DNA of 49,174 nucleotides from a virus, in IMG/VR virus record IMGVR_UViG_3300048838_000531, positions 1 through 49,174 of that record; one strand, written 5' to 3'. A program made the translations under genes and the position numbers. The notes under the pieces are model-generated. The model was not told where the DNA came from and ran no database searches. It saw only the letters and a list, made by a program, of their open reading frames with translations. Below, in pieces: positions 36,816-42,542 of the stretch. How positions within the stretch are numbered: position 1 is the stretch's first letter; each line of letters opens with the position of its first letter.

Positions 36816-37023
36816 TCCAACTTAAATAATTATTTAGTTCAAATAAATTCATCTTCGATACTTTTTTGAAATATTTTAGAATATTTTTCCATTCGTCCTT
36901 TGTAGGAGGTCTATAGTATATAACCGGTTTGTTAGTTTCTAATAACATTAATAAACCAACCCGACTAGGAAGTTCTTCTAATATAGTAAATTGTTCTTTT
37001 TCACCTCTTATTTTATTTTTCAT
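36799..37023 (-). CDS. Hypothetical small protein
   Basis: A 74-aa protein starting MKNKIRGEKEQFTILEELPS and containing 'YYRPPTKDEWKNILKYFKKV'. It overlaps the HExxH gene by 17 nt and the winged-helix-like gene above by 11 nt. There are no cysteines or membrane segments. I do not recognise it. Confidence 0.6.
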   Translation of the reverse strand: MKNKIRGEKEQFTILEELPSRVGLLMLLETNKPVIYYRPPTKDEWKNILKYFKKVSKMNLFELNNYLSWNDEKK

Positions 37024-37396
37024 CAGTTGGTTTATTAAGGTCTAGTACAAAATGAATGTTTATTTTATTCTCTTTATCTATAATAGGTTTCATTAGTTCT
37101 GGTATCAAATACCTGCCATCTGACTGAACTTCTATTATACCAACCGATATAAACTTTTTAACAGCCCTAGTCAAATTAGCCTTACTAATATTGGCGTTCT
37201 TCATTATTAACCGCCTATTATCTGTAGACATAAGATTCTTTAGATCACCATCCATCTTGGGCTGCCACACTAAGTCGATCTTCATTAACGCACTAAACAC
37301 GTCTATCTCCCTTGGAGTCAGCTGAAGCAGCCCATTCAGGACAGTAATATAAACTCTTGTAAAATTATCCTTCGTTACGAATTTCCTCAGGTACAT
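37013..37396 (-). CDS. Winged-helix-like DNA-binding protein
   Basis: A 127-aa protein. 'LLQLTPREIDVFSALMKID' (18-36) is followed by 'NRRLIMKNANISKANLTRAV' (56-75), a helix-turn-helix in which the second helix starts at 'SKANL', and by 'KKFISVGIIEVQSDGRYLIP' (76-95), which looks like the wing. The same 'LTPRE ... N-x-x-x-x-x-K-x-L-x-x-x-G-I/L' plan occurs in small regulators of gut Bacteroidota phages. It probably binds DNA and regulates transcription or replication; the target is unknown. Confidence 0.7.
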   Translation of the reverse strand: MYLRKFVTKDNFTRVYITVLNGLLQLTPREIDVFSALMKIDLVWQPKMDGDLKNLMSTDNRRLIMKNANISKANLTRAVKKFISVGIIEVQSDGRYLIPELMKPIIDKENKINIHFVLDLNKPTDEK

Positions 37397-37586
37397 TTTC
37401 TTCAGGTTTTTCTACTATTTCTAACATTATCTTAGCACCACACTGTTTACAGTCTAATACTAATTTGCTGTGATCCTCCGATACGTCAGAAGATCCTATG
37501 TGGATCTGAAGACCATTCTCTTCCATTTCGGTAAGAACTTCCTCAAATCCACACGAACACTTCAGTTTTAATTGGTACTTATTCAT
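37365..37586 (-). CDS. Small zinc-ribbon-like protein
   Basis: A 73-aa protein with two cysteine knuckles: 'LKCSCGFEEV' (9-18) and 'LDCKQCGAKIML' (49-60). The C-x-C-G / C-x-x-C-G layout over about 45 residues is that of a zinc ribbon. It overlaps the winged-helix-like gene by 32 nt. Such small ribbons often contact nucleic acid or RNA polymerase. The role here is unknown. Confidence 0.7.
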   Translation of the reverse strand: MNKYQLKLKCSCGFEEVLTEMEENGLQIHIGSSDVSEDHSKLVLDCKQCGAKIMLEIVEKPEENVPEEIRNEG

Positions 37587-37866
37587 CTTTCTCTTTGTCT
37601 TCTTCAGTTTCTGCTAAACGTTCAACTATAACAGGATCTGATACATATTCAAATAATTCACCTAAATATGATTCTACTGTCGCCCTATCAATTGTAGCAC
37701 TAACAGATTTATATGAATAATAACTACCTATATCAGATTGATTATCTTCCTTAGCATATGAAAATTCATATACATCATTTGCTGGCGTATAGTATAACCA
37801 AGAGCCTTTACTTAACCCCATTACGCCAGATACTAAAGTTTTAATTATTAATTTACTCTTTTCCAT
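37579..37866 (-). CDS. Hypothetical protein
   Basis: A 95-aa protein (MEKSKLIIKTLVSGVMGLSK; 'SWLYYTPANDVYEFSYAKED'; acidic C-terminus 'ETEEDKEKDE'). Soluble, with mixed alpha/beta character. It overlaps the zinc-ribbon gene by 8 nt. I do not recognise the family. Confidence 0.65.
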   Translation of the reverse strand: MEKSKLIIKTLVSGVMGLSKGSWLYYTPANDVYEFSYAKEDNQSDIGSYYSYKSVSATIDRATVESYLGELFEYVSDPVIVERLAETEEDKEKDE

Positions 37867-37867
37867 A

Positions 37868-37915
37868 TTAACAACCTTTATCTTTACCCTTACCTTTACC
37901 TTTTTTCTTTGCCAT
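37868..37915 (-). CDS. Micro-protein MAKKKGKGKGKDKGC
   Basis: A 15-residue frame that fills the 56-nt gap between two genes: one nt separates its stop from the next start and 7 nt separate it from the gene above. It is almost pure Lys/Gly with a terminal Cys. The gap sequence is otherwise not needed, and similar Lys/Gly micro-ORFs occur in phage operons. It may be a nucleic-acid-binding peptide or only a spacer. Evidence is spacing and composition. Confidence 0.4.
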   Translation of the reverse strand: MAKKKGKGKGKDKGC

Positions 37916-37922
37916 AATAATA

Positions 37923-38267
37923 TTAATTAGATGGAGTTTTTGCTTCACAATCACAAGCCTCAGAACGTAGTTTATGTTCTTCGTCTCGCTTTATTCTTTT
38001 TGTAATTTGTTCATTAATTGCTTTATTTAACTCATTACTTTTTATAACAAAAGCATAATCATAATTAACAAATATAATATCGTCTATGTCAACTAATTGT
38101 TTATTTCCAGATTCATCCAGTAATATACCAGCCTCTTTGGCAATTATTAAATTACCATATATTTTCTGATTAAATCTATTTTCATACAAATTTTTAATTT
38201 CATATGTAGTGGGATTGATCATTAATAATTCATCTCCCCTAAACTGCTTATATATAATTTCGCTCAT
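37923..38267 (-). CDS. Hypothetical protein, paralogue-like to 38270-38575
   Basis: A 114-aa protein (MSEIIYKQFRGDELLMINPT; 'IIAKEAGILLDESGNKQLVD'; 'VNYDYAFVIKSNELNKAINE'). Its plan of 'L-I/M-K/N-I-x-x-x-T ... I-L/M-x-D/E ... V-D/K-x-x-D-x-I/V ... A-F-V/A' is shared with the next gene upstream, which suggests a duplicated beta-domain. The C-terminus has a C-D-C motif (RSEACDCEAKTPSN). Function unknown. Confidence 0.65.
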   Translation of the reverse strand: MSEIIYKQFRGDELLMINPTTYEIKNLYENRFNQKIYGNLIIAKEAGILLDESGNKQLVDIDDIIFVNYDYAFVIKSNELNKAINEQITKRIKRDEEHKLRSEACDCEAKTPSN

Positions 38268-38269
38268 AA

Positions 38270-38575
38270 TTATTTCACTACCGTTAAGTTATTTTTTAAA
38301 CCTTCAAAATACATTTCCACAAGTAATGCAAATGCTTTGTCCTTAATAATAATAGGTGTACCAGCATCTAATACCATTACTACATCACCTGCTTTTACTT
38401 TAAGCTTTTGAGCATCTTCGTACATAATAGTACCATCTTCCTGTATAATATACAAAGGCCTATATGCAACTTGATTAGATTCTTTAGTATGAAGGTTTAC
38501 AACCTTATTTGTCTTCTCGTCTATTTTAATGAGCTCATGCCCATTATTCATATAATATAACATGTTATTCTTCAA
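38270..38575 (-). CDS. Hypothetical protein
   Basis: A 101-aa protein (start MKNNMLYYMNNGHELIKIDE; 'YIIQEDGTIMYEDAQKLKVK'; 'VVMVLDAGTPIIIKDKAFAL'). It is similar in layout to its downstream neighbour, so the two may be ancient duplicates. It overlaps the pyrophosphohydrolase-like gene by 11 nt. No motif indicates a function. Confidence 0.65.
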   Translation of the reverse strand: MKNNMLYYMNNGHELIKIDEKTNKVVNLHTKESNQVAYRPLYIIQEDGTIMYEDAQKLKVKAGDVVMVLDAGTPIIIKDKAFALLVEMYFEGLKNNLTVVK

Positions 38576-38915
38576 TTATTTTATTAATATAATCTGTATA
38601 TGTTGTAGGCAAATCTGTGCCTAATAATTTTTCTGTAAGTTCTCTATACATTATAAGACTCACAATTGCATGATCTATGTGTTTTAGACCAGATTCAGGA
38701 TCTATCTTCTGACCAGATTGACAAGCCATTATGTGCCTCATTGCAGCAGCATAATACCTTGTAGGTTGTAGAGATTTATACCAATTAAATTCATCATATT
38801 TCTTTGAACCATATGTAAAAATCTCTGCTATACCTTCAAGGGCTGTAATTGGTATTAAATCATACCTTAACTTTCCCTGATCTGCTTTGAGATCGTTGTC
38901 AGTAATTCGTCCCAT
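38565..38915 (-). CDS. dATP/dGTP diphosphohydrolase-like protein (MazG-like, DUF5664 type)
   Basis: A 116-aa protein. 'DQGKLRYDLIPITALEGIAE' (13-32), 'YGSKKYDEFNWYK' (36-48), 'RYYAAAMRHIMACQSGQKID' (53-72), and 'SGLKHIDHAIVSLIMYREL' (75-93) are the four signature segments of phage dNTP pyrophosphohydrolase-like proteins (DUF5664). The family is all-helical and related to MazG, with the acidic and His residues binding metal. Likely role: cleaving certain dNTPs to monophosphates and so shaping the nucleotide pool. Next to it is a deoxyribosyltransferase-like gene. Confidence 0.8.
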   Translation of the reverse strand: MGRITDNDLKADQGKLRYDLIPITALEGIAEIFTYGSKKYDEFNWYKSLQPTRYYAAAMRHIMACQSGQKIDPESGLKHIDHAIVSLIMYRELTEKLLGTDLPTTYTDYINKIIEE

Positions 38916-39304
38916 TTAGCCAGTTCTTTATCAAGTTCATCAATTAAATTTACTGTAGACTTGTCCTGAAAATATTTAAGCAACTCATCAGGATTGTCAA
39001 ACACGGGTATACCATGAGACATTGCTGTTTCCATCTCAGCTTTAGTACCTTTGGAGTTCTCCCAACCAGCACAAAGATATACAGCATCTGCTGCCTTGAG
39101 CCAAGGCTGACTATTGTCAAAATAATCATTGTAACCTGTATAACCAAACTTAATGCCCATTAAAAGGTCTATAGCAGGTACGTATATAGAAAAACCTAAC
39201 CTACGTAAATGTTCAGCCTCAGTCATCATATTACTGACATTCTTTAAATAATCCACGGCCATTGCATTTAATGGGCCGGCTACATATATTTTATATTTAT
39301 TCAT
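38867..39304 (-). CDS. Nucleoside 2-deoxyribosyltransferase-like protein
   Basis: A 145-aa protein. 'KIYVAGPLNAM' (4-14), 'YFDNSQPWLKAADAVYLCAG' (61-80), 'WENSKGTKAEMETAMSHGIP' (81-100) and 'VFDNPDEL' match the deoxyribosyltransferase / DUF4406 fold. The family has an N-terminal Y-x-A-G-P loop, a central Asp, and a G-x-x-x-E/A-G-I-P-V strand. I start at the ATG at 39304 rather than 39316; both overlap the gene above. Expected to act on nucleosides or nucleotides. The overlap of 49 nt with the DUF5664 gene supports co-expression. Confidence 0.75.
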   Translation of the reverse strand: MNKYKIYVAGPLNAMAVDYLKNVSNMMTEAEHLRRLGFSIYVPAIDLLMGIKFGYTGYNDYFDNSQPWLKAADAVYLCAGWENSKGTKAEMETAMSHGIPVFDNPDELLKYFQDKSTVNLIDELDKELAKWDELLTTISKQIRES

Positions 39305-39539
39305 CGCCAAATTCAAAGTTTAATTCGTTTTCACTATTTGGTGAGTATGACCTACAACCTGTAATGGGACTAAATACCCCTAGGTCCTCACAGTTCTCAA
39401 TTACTTGGTTACGTAGTTCACAATTGTGCCTATAAACACAATACCCATGCTTACATAAAGATATTGCATCATTAATGTCCTTACTGACATTTGCATCGTC
39501 TAGCATGGCCATGCCACGCCTGTATATAATATTAGCCAT
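39297..39539 (-). CDS. Small cysteine-containing hypothetical protein
   Basis: An 80-aa protein with four cysteines: 'SLCKHGYCVYRHNC' (27-40), 'ENCEDLGVF' and 'TGCRSYSP'. The pattern C-x4-C-x5-C-x9-C-x12-C could hold a metal. I do not recognise the family. It overlaps the genes on both sides by 8 nt, so it is tightly coupled. Confidence 0.6.
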   Translation of the reverse strand: MANIIYRRGMAMLDDANVSKDINDAISLCKHGYCVYRHNCELRNQVIENCEDLGVFSPITGCRSYSPNSENELNFEFGDE

Positions 39540-39789
39540 TAATATAAGATTTAACTATTATAGGATCTGTAATTTTATGAGCTGACTTGAGACCAAAGAA
39601 GCGCTTAACCTTAAGCCACAGTAAATACCTATGCCATTGCCTAACTAAACGCCTGGTAATAAACTTGTTCATCTCTGAACTATAAGCCATTACCATAAGG
39701 TCATTTGAAGCATGCATATGCTGTTCAAGCACCTTAATTGCTTTTGAGTGTTTATTTATTGCTTTATATAAATCTAATTGTTTTGCCAT
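39532..39789 (-). CDS. First gene of the long late operon, hypothetical
   Basis: An 85-aa basic helical protein (MAKQLDLYKAINKHSKAIKV; 'FITRRLVRQWHRYLLWLKVK'). It is the first gene after promoter 39813-39837, with a predicted leader of about 17 nt, and so opens the operon that continues through the head and tail genes. There are no known motifs. Its basic character would suit nucleic-acid or membrane contact. Confidence 0.7.
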   Translation of the reverse strand: MAKQLDLYKAINKHSKAIKVLEQHMHASNDLMVMAYSSEMNKFITRRLVRQWHRYLLWLKVKRFFGLKSAHKITDPIIVKSYING

Positions 39790-39812
39790 TATAATACTTA
39801 ATTAACACCTAT

Positions 39813-39837
39813 TATACGTTAATATGGGCATAAAGTT
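39813..39837 (-). promoter_or_regulatory. ECF-type promoter P1 for the long late operon
   Basis: On the minus strand GTAACTTT (AACTTT at 39837-39832) is followed after 13 nt by CGTATA (39818-39813), extended as CGTATAATA. The AAC and CGT cores with 16 nt between them are the ECF sigma signature. It lies directly after a terminator and about 24 nt before the first gene. Same layout at 40282-40306 and 40941-40965. Confidence 0.8.
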
Positions 39838-39851
39838 ACACAAAAGGATAT

Positions 39852-39878
39852 AAAAAAAGCACTATTTTTTATAGTGCT
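39852..39878 (-). terminator. Intrinsic terminator of the noncoding-RNA unit
   Basis: On the minus strand AGCACTAT (39878-39871) pairs with ATAGTGCT (39865-39858) over a 5-nt loop, followed by seven T (39858-39852). It closes the gene-free region to its right and sits only 15 nt before promoter P1, so the two transcripts are cleanly separated. Confidence 0.85.
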
Positions 39879-40275
39879 GATTGGGTGTACCCCATGCTTT
39901 AGAATAAACTTATGTACTGTAGATAACTTATGAACTTCTTATAACTTACTATTTATTATTTGATTAATGAATACAACTTACCCTTTAATAGTGGGGAAAC
40001 CACTATTTGTCATTTTAACCGATTAAATGTTTTAGGCAGTGCTAACAAATGCTCTTTAAAAGATGTCTTTGTTTACCCCGGTCTTTATTTGATGACCACA
40101 CCTAAACTTTTCACTTAAAGGATCTTTCTGGACTTATGGAGGACCTTCATACTATTTATAGTAGGTTGCATACTATTTATATTATCTCCCCCCATTTCTC
40201 CCCGGTCTTATACGCAAGTTAACGTAGTATCGGAGGTGCTTGCTCTTCAGCGTGAGTCCTTGCTGGTTGATCTGC
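39852..40275 (-). ncRNA. Candidate structured noncoding RNA of about 420 nt
   Basis: This stretch has its own promoter (40282-40306) and its own terminator (39852-39878) but no gene of normal size. Visible structure: an 8-bp hairpin AATAGTGG / CCACTATT (39987-40007), a TACG/CGTA hairpin near the 5' end, and a GCT-GAAG-AGC hairpin. Two direct repeats are present: AAGACCGGGG (minus strand, at 40209-40200 and 40085-40076) and a 13-mer, CATACTATTTATA on the plus strand (40148-40160 and 40169-40181). Short frames of 31, 26, 11 and 8 codons exist (the longest 40277-40182, starting almost at the predicted transcript start), so a string of mini-peptides cannot be excluded. No known RNA family is recognised. 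Confidence 0.6.
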
Positions 40276-40281
40276 ATATAT

Positions 40282-40306
40282 TATACGATTATGGATGAAA
40301 AAAGTT
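40282..40306 (-). promoter_or_regulatory. ECF-type promoter P2 for the noncoding-RNA unit
   Basis: On the minus strand GTAACTTT (AACTTT at 40306-40301), 13 nt, then CGTATA (40287-40282) extended as CGTATAATA. It is identical to P1 in both boxes and in spacing, while the spacer differs. It lies just past the terminator of the GroES-like operon. The predicted transcript start is about 40275. Confidence 0.8.
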
Positions 40307-40310
40307 ACAT

Positions 40311-40346
40311 AAAAATTAAGGGGACCATAAAATTTTTTGATCCCCC
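40311..40346 (-). terminator. Intrinsic terminator of the GroES-like operon
   Basis: On the minus strand GGGGATCA (40345-40338) pairs with TGGTCCCC (40327-40320) with a G-U pair, followed by TTAATTTTT (40319-40311). It sits 7 nt past the stop of the GroES-like gene and a few bases before promoter P2. Confidence 0.75.
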
Positions 40347-40352
40347 TAATAG

Positions 40353-40706
40353 CTATTCTGCGTTTATGATACCTACAATATCCATCAACCATACCCAGTA
40401 AAGGTCCTTATATAAGTCAAATTTCTTAGCAGCCCTAAAGTCTACTAGTACTTTATCACCCACTTTATAACCAGACTTATCGTCTATTGGGAGTGATGCA
40501 ATTTCCATGATCTGGTAACCATACTTTACATCAACTGTCTTTATAATGGTCTCCATCTGATCATTCATAGGATCCTTACCTTCATTTTTTGCGTCGTCCA
40601 ATACTCGCTGTGACTGTTTATATGTTGCAAACTTATTACACTTGAGTATGACTCTATTTGAGCTAGGGGTAAAATTAGCCTCCCTAAATTTATAATTGTC
40701 TTTCAT
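40353..40706 (-). CDS. GroES-like co-chaperonin candidate
   Basis: A 117-aa protein whose order of motifs follows GroES: an N-terminal 'NRVILKC' strand (17-23), a long polar loop (26-55, in place of the mobile loop), 'GYQIMEIASLP' (63-73) for 'GKVVAVGKG', then 'YKVGDKVLVDFRAAKKFDLY' (80-99) and a final 'LMDIVGIINAE' for 'DILAVIE'. Phages such as T4 carry a GroES replacement (gp31) for folding the capsid protein with host GroEL. The ECF promoter upstream gives it its own transcript. Divergent, so fold-level assignment only. Confidence 0.65.
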   Translation of the reverse strand: MKDNYKFREANFTPSSNRVILKCNKFATYKQSQRVLDDAKNEGKDPMNDQMETIIKTVDVKYGYQIMEIASLPIDDKSGYKVGDKVLVDFRAAKKFDLYKDLYWVWLMDIVGIINAE

Positions 40707-40724
40707 AACTTGTTATGTTGCATC

Positions 40725-40919
40725 TTAATTTTCTGTACATAAATTATTTAAAATTTCTCTTTCTTCTTGTCTGAGTGTTTCAACTCGATCCTGAAACCTA
40801 CTTCTAACATAAGGTCTTAGTAAGTAACCATTATCATCATCCTTCTTTAACTCTCTTTCCAGATCTTCAATTTCTCTGTGTATCCTGGCAATAGTTTCCA
40901 TTTTATCGTCGTCCCTCAT
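40725..40919 (-). CDS. Small charged coiled-coil protein
   Basis: A 64-aa protein starting MRDDDKMETIARIHREIEDL. The frame is open further up to 40961, but the promoter -10 box lies at 40941-40946, so the ATG at 40919, about 15 nt past the predicted transcript start, is the only sensible start. The protein is almost all charged helix ('REIEDLERELKKDDDNGYLL', 'FQDRVETLRQEEREILNNLC'). First gene of the two-gene GroES-like operon. Function unknown. Confidence 0.65.
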   Translation of the reverse strand: MRDDDKMETIARIHREIEDLERELKKDDDNGYLLRPYVRSRFQDRVETLRQEEREILNNLCTEN

Positions 40920-40940
40920 TATAAAAAAGTGTTTTACCTT

Positions 40941-40965
40941 TATACGTATATAATATAACAAAGTT
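40941..40965 (-). promoter_or_regulatory. ECF-type promoter P3 for the GroES-like operon
   Basis: On the minus strand GCAACTTT (AACTTT at 40965-40960), 13 nt, CGTATA (40946-40941) extended as CGTATAAAG. It differs from P1 and P2 only outside the core. It is the rightmost minus-strand promoter, at the border between the two arms. Confidence 0.8.
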
Positions 40966-41017
40966 GCTATATATTGTTGTCAAACTTATGTAAATTAGTT
41001 GTATTATAACATACCCC

Positions 41018-41136
41018 GGCTTTATTACAATAATGGTAAAGCCCCCCGCCACTTAAATTTTTTGTGTATATCCCCGAGAGGTGAGATCACCTAAGAACAT
41101 CCCCCCTATACTCGGTCGGGCGGGAAACGTCTCCCG
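41018..41136 (+). other. Structured leader between the two arms
   Basis: This gene-free stretch (40966-41157) holds three stems: GGCTTTA / TAAAGCC (41018-41043); CCGAG / CTCGG (41074-41115) enclosing AGGTGA / TCACCT (41079-41092); and CGGGA / TCCCG (41121-41136). It is the most GC-rich intergenic DNA nearby and ends 21 nt before the first plus-strand gene. It could be a structured 5' leader, an origin-proximal element or part of a promoter region. No T-run follows any stem on the plus strand. Confidence 0.45.
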
Positions 41137-41157
41137 TACCATAAAAATCATACAGCT

Positions 41158-41355
41158 ATGACAAAAGTTAACTCACTTCCGACGATTCTTGGCCACAAGC
41201 ATTTCACAGGTAATGATGGTAGGCCTTGGACGAAATTCCTCATGTCTGATGGAAAGACAAAGCTCGAACAGGGATACATGCAGGGCCCATTCATGGTAAC
41301 ACAGGAGCTGTACAAGGGTAAGAAACAGGTGAACATATGGAGTGTGGCTAAATAG
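41158..41355 (+). CDS. Small hypothetical protein, first gene of the plus arm
   Basis: A 65-aa protein (start MTKVNSLPTILGHKHFTGND; 'EQGYMQGPFMVTQELYKGKK'; end 'NIWSVAK'). Its DNA is richer in GC than the later plus-strand genes, and the stop codon lies inside a terminator hairpin, which suggests a strongly expressed single-gene unit. No motif recognised. Confidence 0.7.
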   Translation: MTKVNSLPTILGHKHFTGNDGRPWTKFLMSDGKTKLEQGYMQGPFMVTQELYKGKKQVNIWSVAK

Positions 41356-41369
41356 CCACATTCTTTTTT
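41343..41369 (+). terminator. Intrinsic terminator overlapping the stop codon
   Basis: TGTGGCTA (41343-41350) pairs with TAGCCACA (41353-41360), followed by TTCTTTTTT. The TAG stop of the 65-aa gene is inside the stem. It closes the first plus-strand unit. Confidence 0.8.
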
Positions 41370-41413
41370 CCATGTCACTATACTGTAATAGCTAAACTTA
41401 AGCAAACACCCAA

Positions 41414-41887
41414 ATGATACTCAAAGCAAACTTATCAACAGATGTGCTCACTCATGTCAAAGACTTGAAATTAGGTGAGCTTGCAATCATCCTATCAGGT
41501 TCTATGCTTAATCATGTTGTATTAAGATGTGATATAGGACTTGTATCTCTTAATGATCCAAACACTTGTGTTCATAAAACAATATTAGAACAAAGAGCTT
41601 TGGATATAACATGTCGTGTTCTCAGGGAAGATGAAACAATAGTATTGGCAAACAAATTAATCAAGCCAACACAATTCGCACATCAAACAAGTCGGAAATT
41701 AACAAGAAAAAGGAAATACAACACAATCCCAGAGAACCTCGCAAAAGATCTTGCTAAAGACTACTACATAAACAAAATGAGAGTCTTAGACCTTGTAACC
41801 AAATACGATGTTGCTGTAAATACAATATACAGAATAACAAAAAAATATCGTAACCTATTACAAACAGAGCAAGACGATGACATTTAA
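41414..41887 (+). CDS. Protein with C-terminal helix-turn-helix
   Basis: A 157-aa protein. The N-terminal 90 residues are beta-rich and not recognised. The C-terminal part is basic (TSRKLTRKRKYNTIPENLAK) and contains a homeodomain-like HTH ('YINKMRVLDLVTKYDVAVNT' + 'IYRITKKYRN', 118-147), as in resolvase and transposase tails. It follows a leader with AACACCCAA two nt before the ATG. It probably binds DNA and could be a regulator. A large structured terminator follows. Confidence 0.65.
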   Translation: MILKANLSTDVLTHVKDLKLGELAIILSGSMLNHVVLRCDIGLVSLNDPNTCVHKTILEQRALDITCRVLREDETIVLANKLIKPTQFAHQTSRKLTRKRKYNTIPENLAKDLAKDYYINKMRVLDLVTKYDVAVNTIYRITKKYRNLLQTEQDDDI

Positions 41888-41893
41888 ATCATC

Positions 41894-41971
41894 ACAAGAG
41901 TGTGGGGCCCAAGGCAATAGTGCCATGTAACCAGTCTGACAGGTCGGTTAACCCTCACACTCTTGTTTTTT
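41894..41971 (+). terminator. Structured terminator element A (three-way junction type)
   Basis: ACAAGAGTGTG+GGG (41894-41907) pairs with CCC+T+CACACTCTTGT (41952-41966), followed by six T. Instead of a short loop the stem encloses about 45 nt with two more hairpins: GGC/GCC (41913-41924) and TAACC/GGTTA (41928-41950). The outer stem and T-run make it a terminator; the enclosed part suggests an extra RNA function. The rest of the gap (41972-42125) holds only a hairpin AACAGG/CCTGTT (42075-42094). Confidence 0.65.
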
Positions 41972-42125
41972 ATGACAAACGAAAACTAGAAACTAGAAAG
42001 GGTGGAGATAAGGTCAATGCGACATAATCTGTGAAGCTCAAACCTAGCGTATGCAATAACAATGTAATGCATCAAACAGGTACGTAAGCCTGTTATTTAA
42101 GGAAACCAATAAACACCCAAATAAA

Positions 42126-42443
42126 GTGAAAACAACAAAAGAATCAATCTGGACAGGCTGGAAAGGAGCTCTTGCAGTTATCCTATTTGCAGTCATCATG
42201 GCACTGTTATTCTGCAGTTGCTCTTCAAAGTCAGGCCAACTCATGTCTAAATATGAGAAGTGCGTTGTCTTGGATACGAGTTATCCAACCTATTATATCC
42301 TTACTTATTCTGAAGGATATAAATATAGGATACAAAGAATTGAGAATCAGGGTACAATCACCACAATGTACAACCCAAATCTTTGGCATACAGGTGATAC
42401 AATACTACTGCGATTCAGTCAAATTGTAAACGAAGATAATTAA
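42126..42443 (+). CDS. Small lipoprotein or membrane-anchored protein
   Basis: A 105-aa protein with a GTG start at 42126, preceded by AACACCCAA. Residues about 12-34 are a membrane helix (ALAVILFAVIMALLFCSCSS), with cysteines at its end that could form a lipobox (L-F-C). The remaining 70 residues are a small beta domain ('YYILTYSEGYKYRIQRIENQ', 'WHTGDTILLRFSQ'). The layout fits an envelope protein such as a superinfection-exclusion factor. Function not recognised. Confidence 0.65.
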   Translation: MKTTKESIWTGWKGALAVILFAVIMALLFCSCSSKSGQLMSKYEKCVVLDTSYPTYYILTYSEGYKYRIQRIENQGTITTMYNPNLWHTGDTILLRFSQIVNEDN

Positions 42444-42450
42444 AGGACAT

Positions 42451-42529
42451 AAAAAGGGCAGAGTAATCTCTCAATTGGTCGGGTTTCATAATTCTATTTA
42501 TATTGGTTAAACAAACTCTGCCCTTTTTT
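42451..42529 (+). terminator. Structured terminator element B
   Basis: AAAAAGGGCAGAGT (42451-42464) pairs with ACTCTGCCCTTTTT (42515-42528), a perfect 14-bp stem with a T-run. The enclosed 50 nt are AT-rich with CAAT/ATTG pairing potential. It follows the 105-aa gene directly, and the leader of the next gene (AACACCCAAG) starts a few bases later. Confidence 0.7.
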
Positions 42530-42542
42530 AATAACACCCAAG

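Noticed and set aside
41074-41136. Self-cleaving ribozyme (hammerhead-like GAAAC in the structured leader)
   Set aside because: The CUGANGA core and the required three-stem order of a hammerhead are absent, and no other ribozyme core was recognised.
41148-41405. Minus-strand frames opposite the first plus-strand gene
   Set aside because: They run through the terminator and promoter region, and the plus-strand gene has better composition and a fitting terminator.
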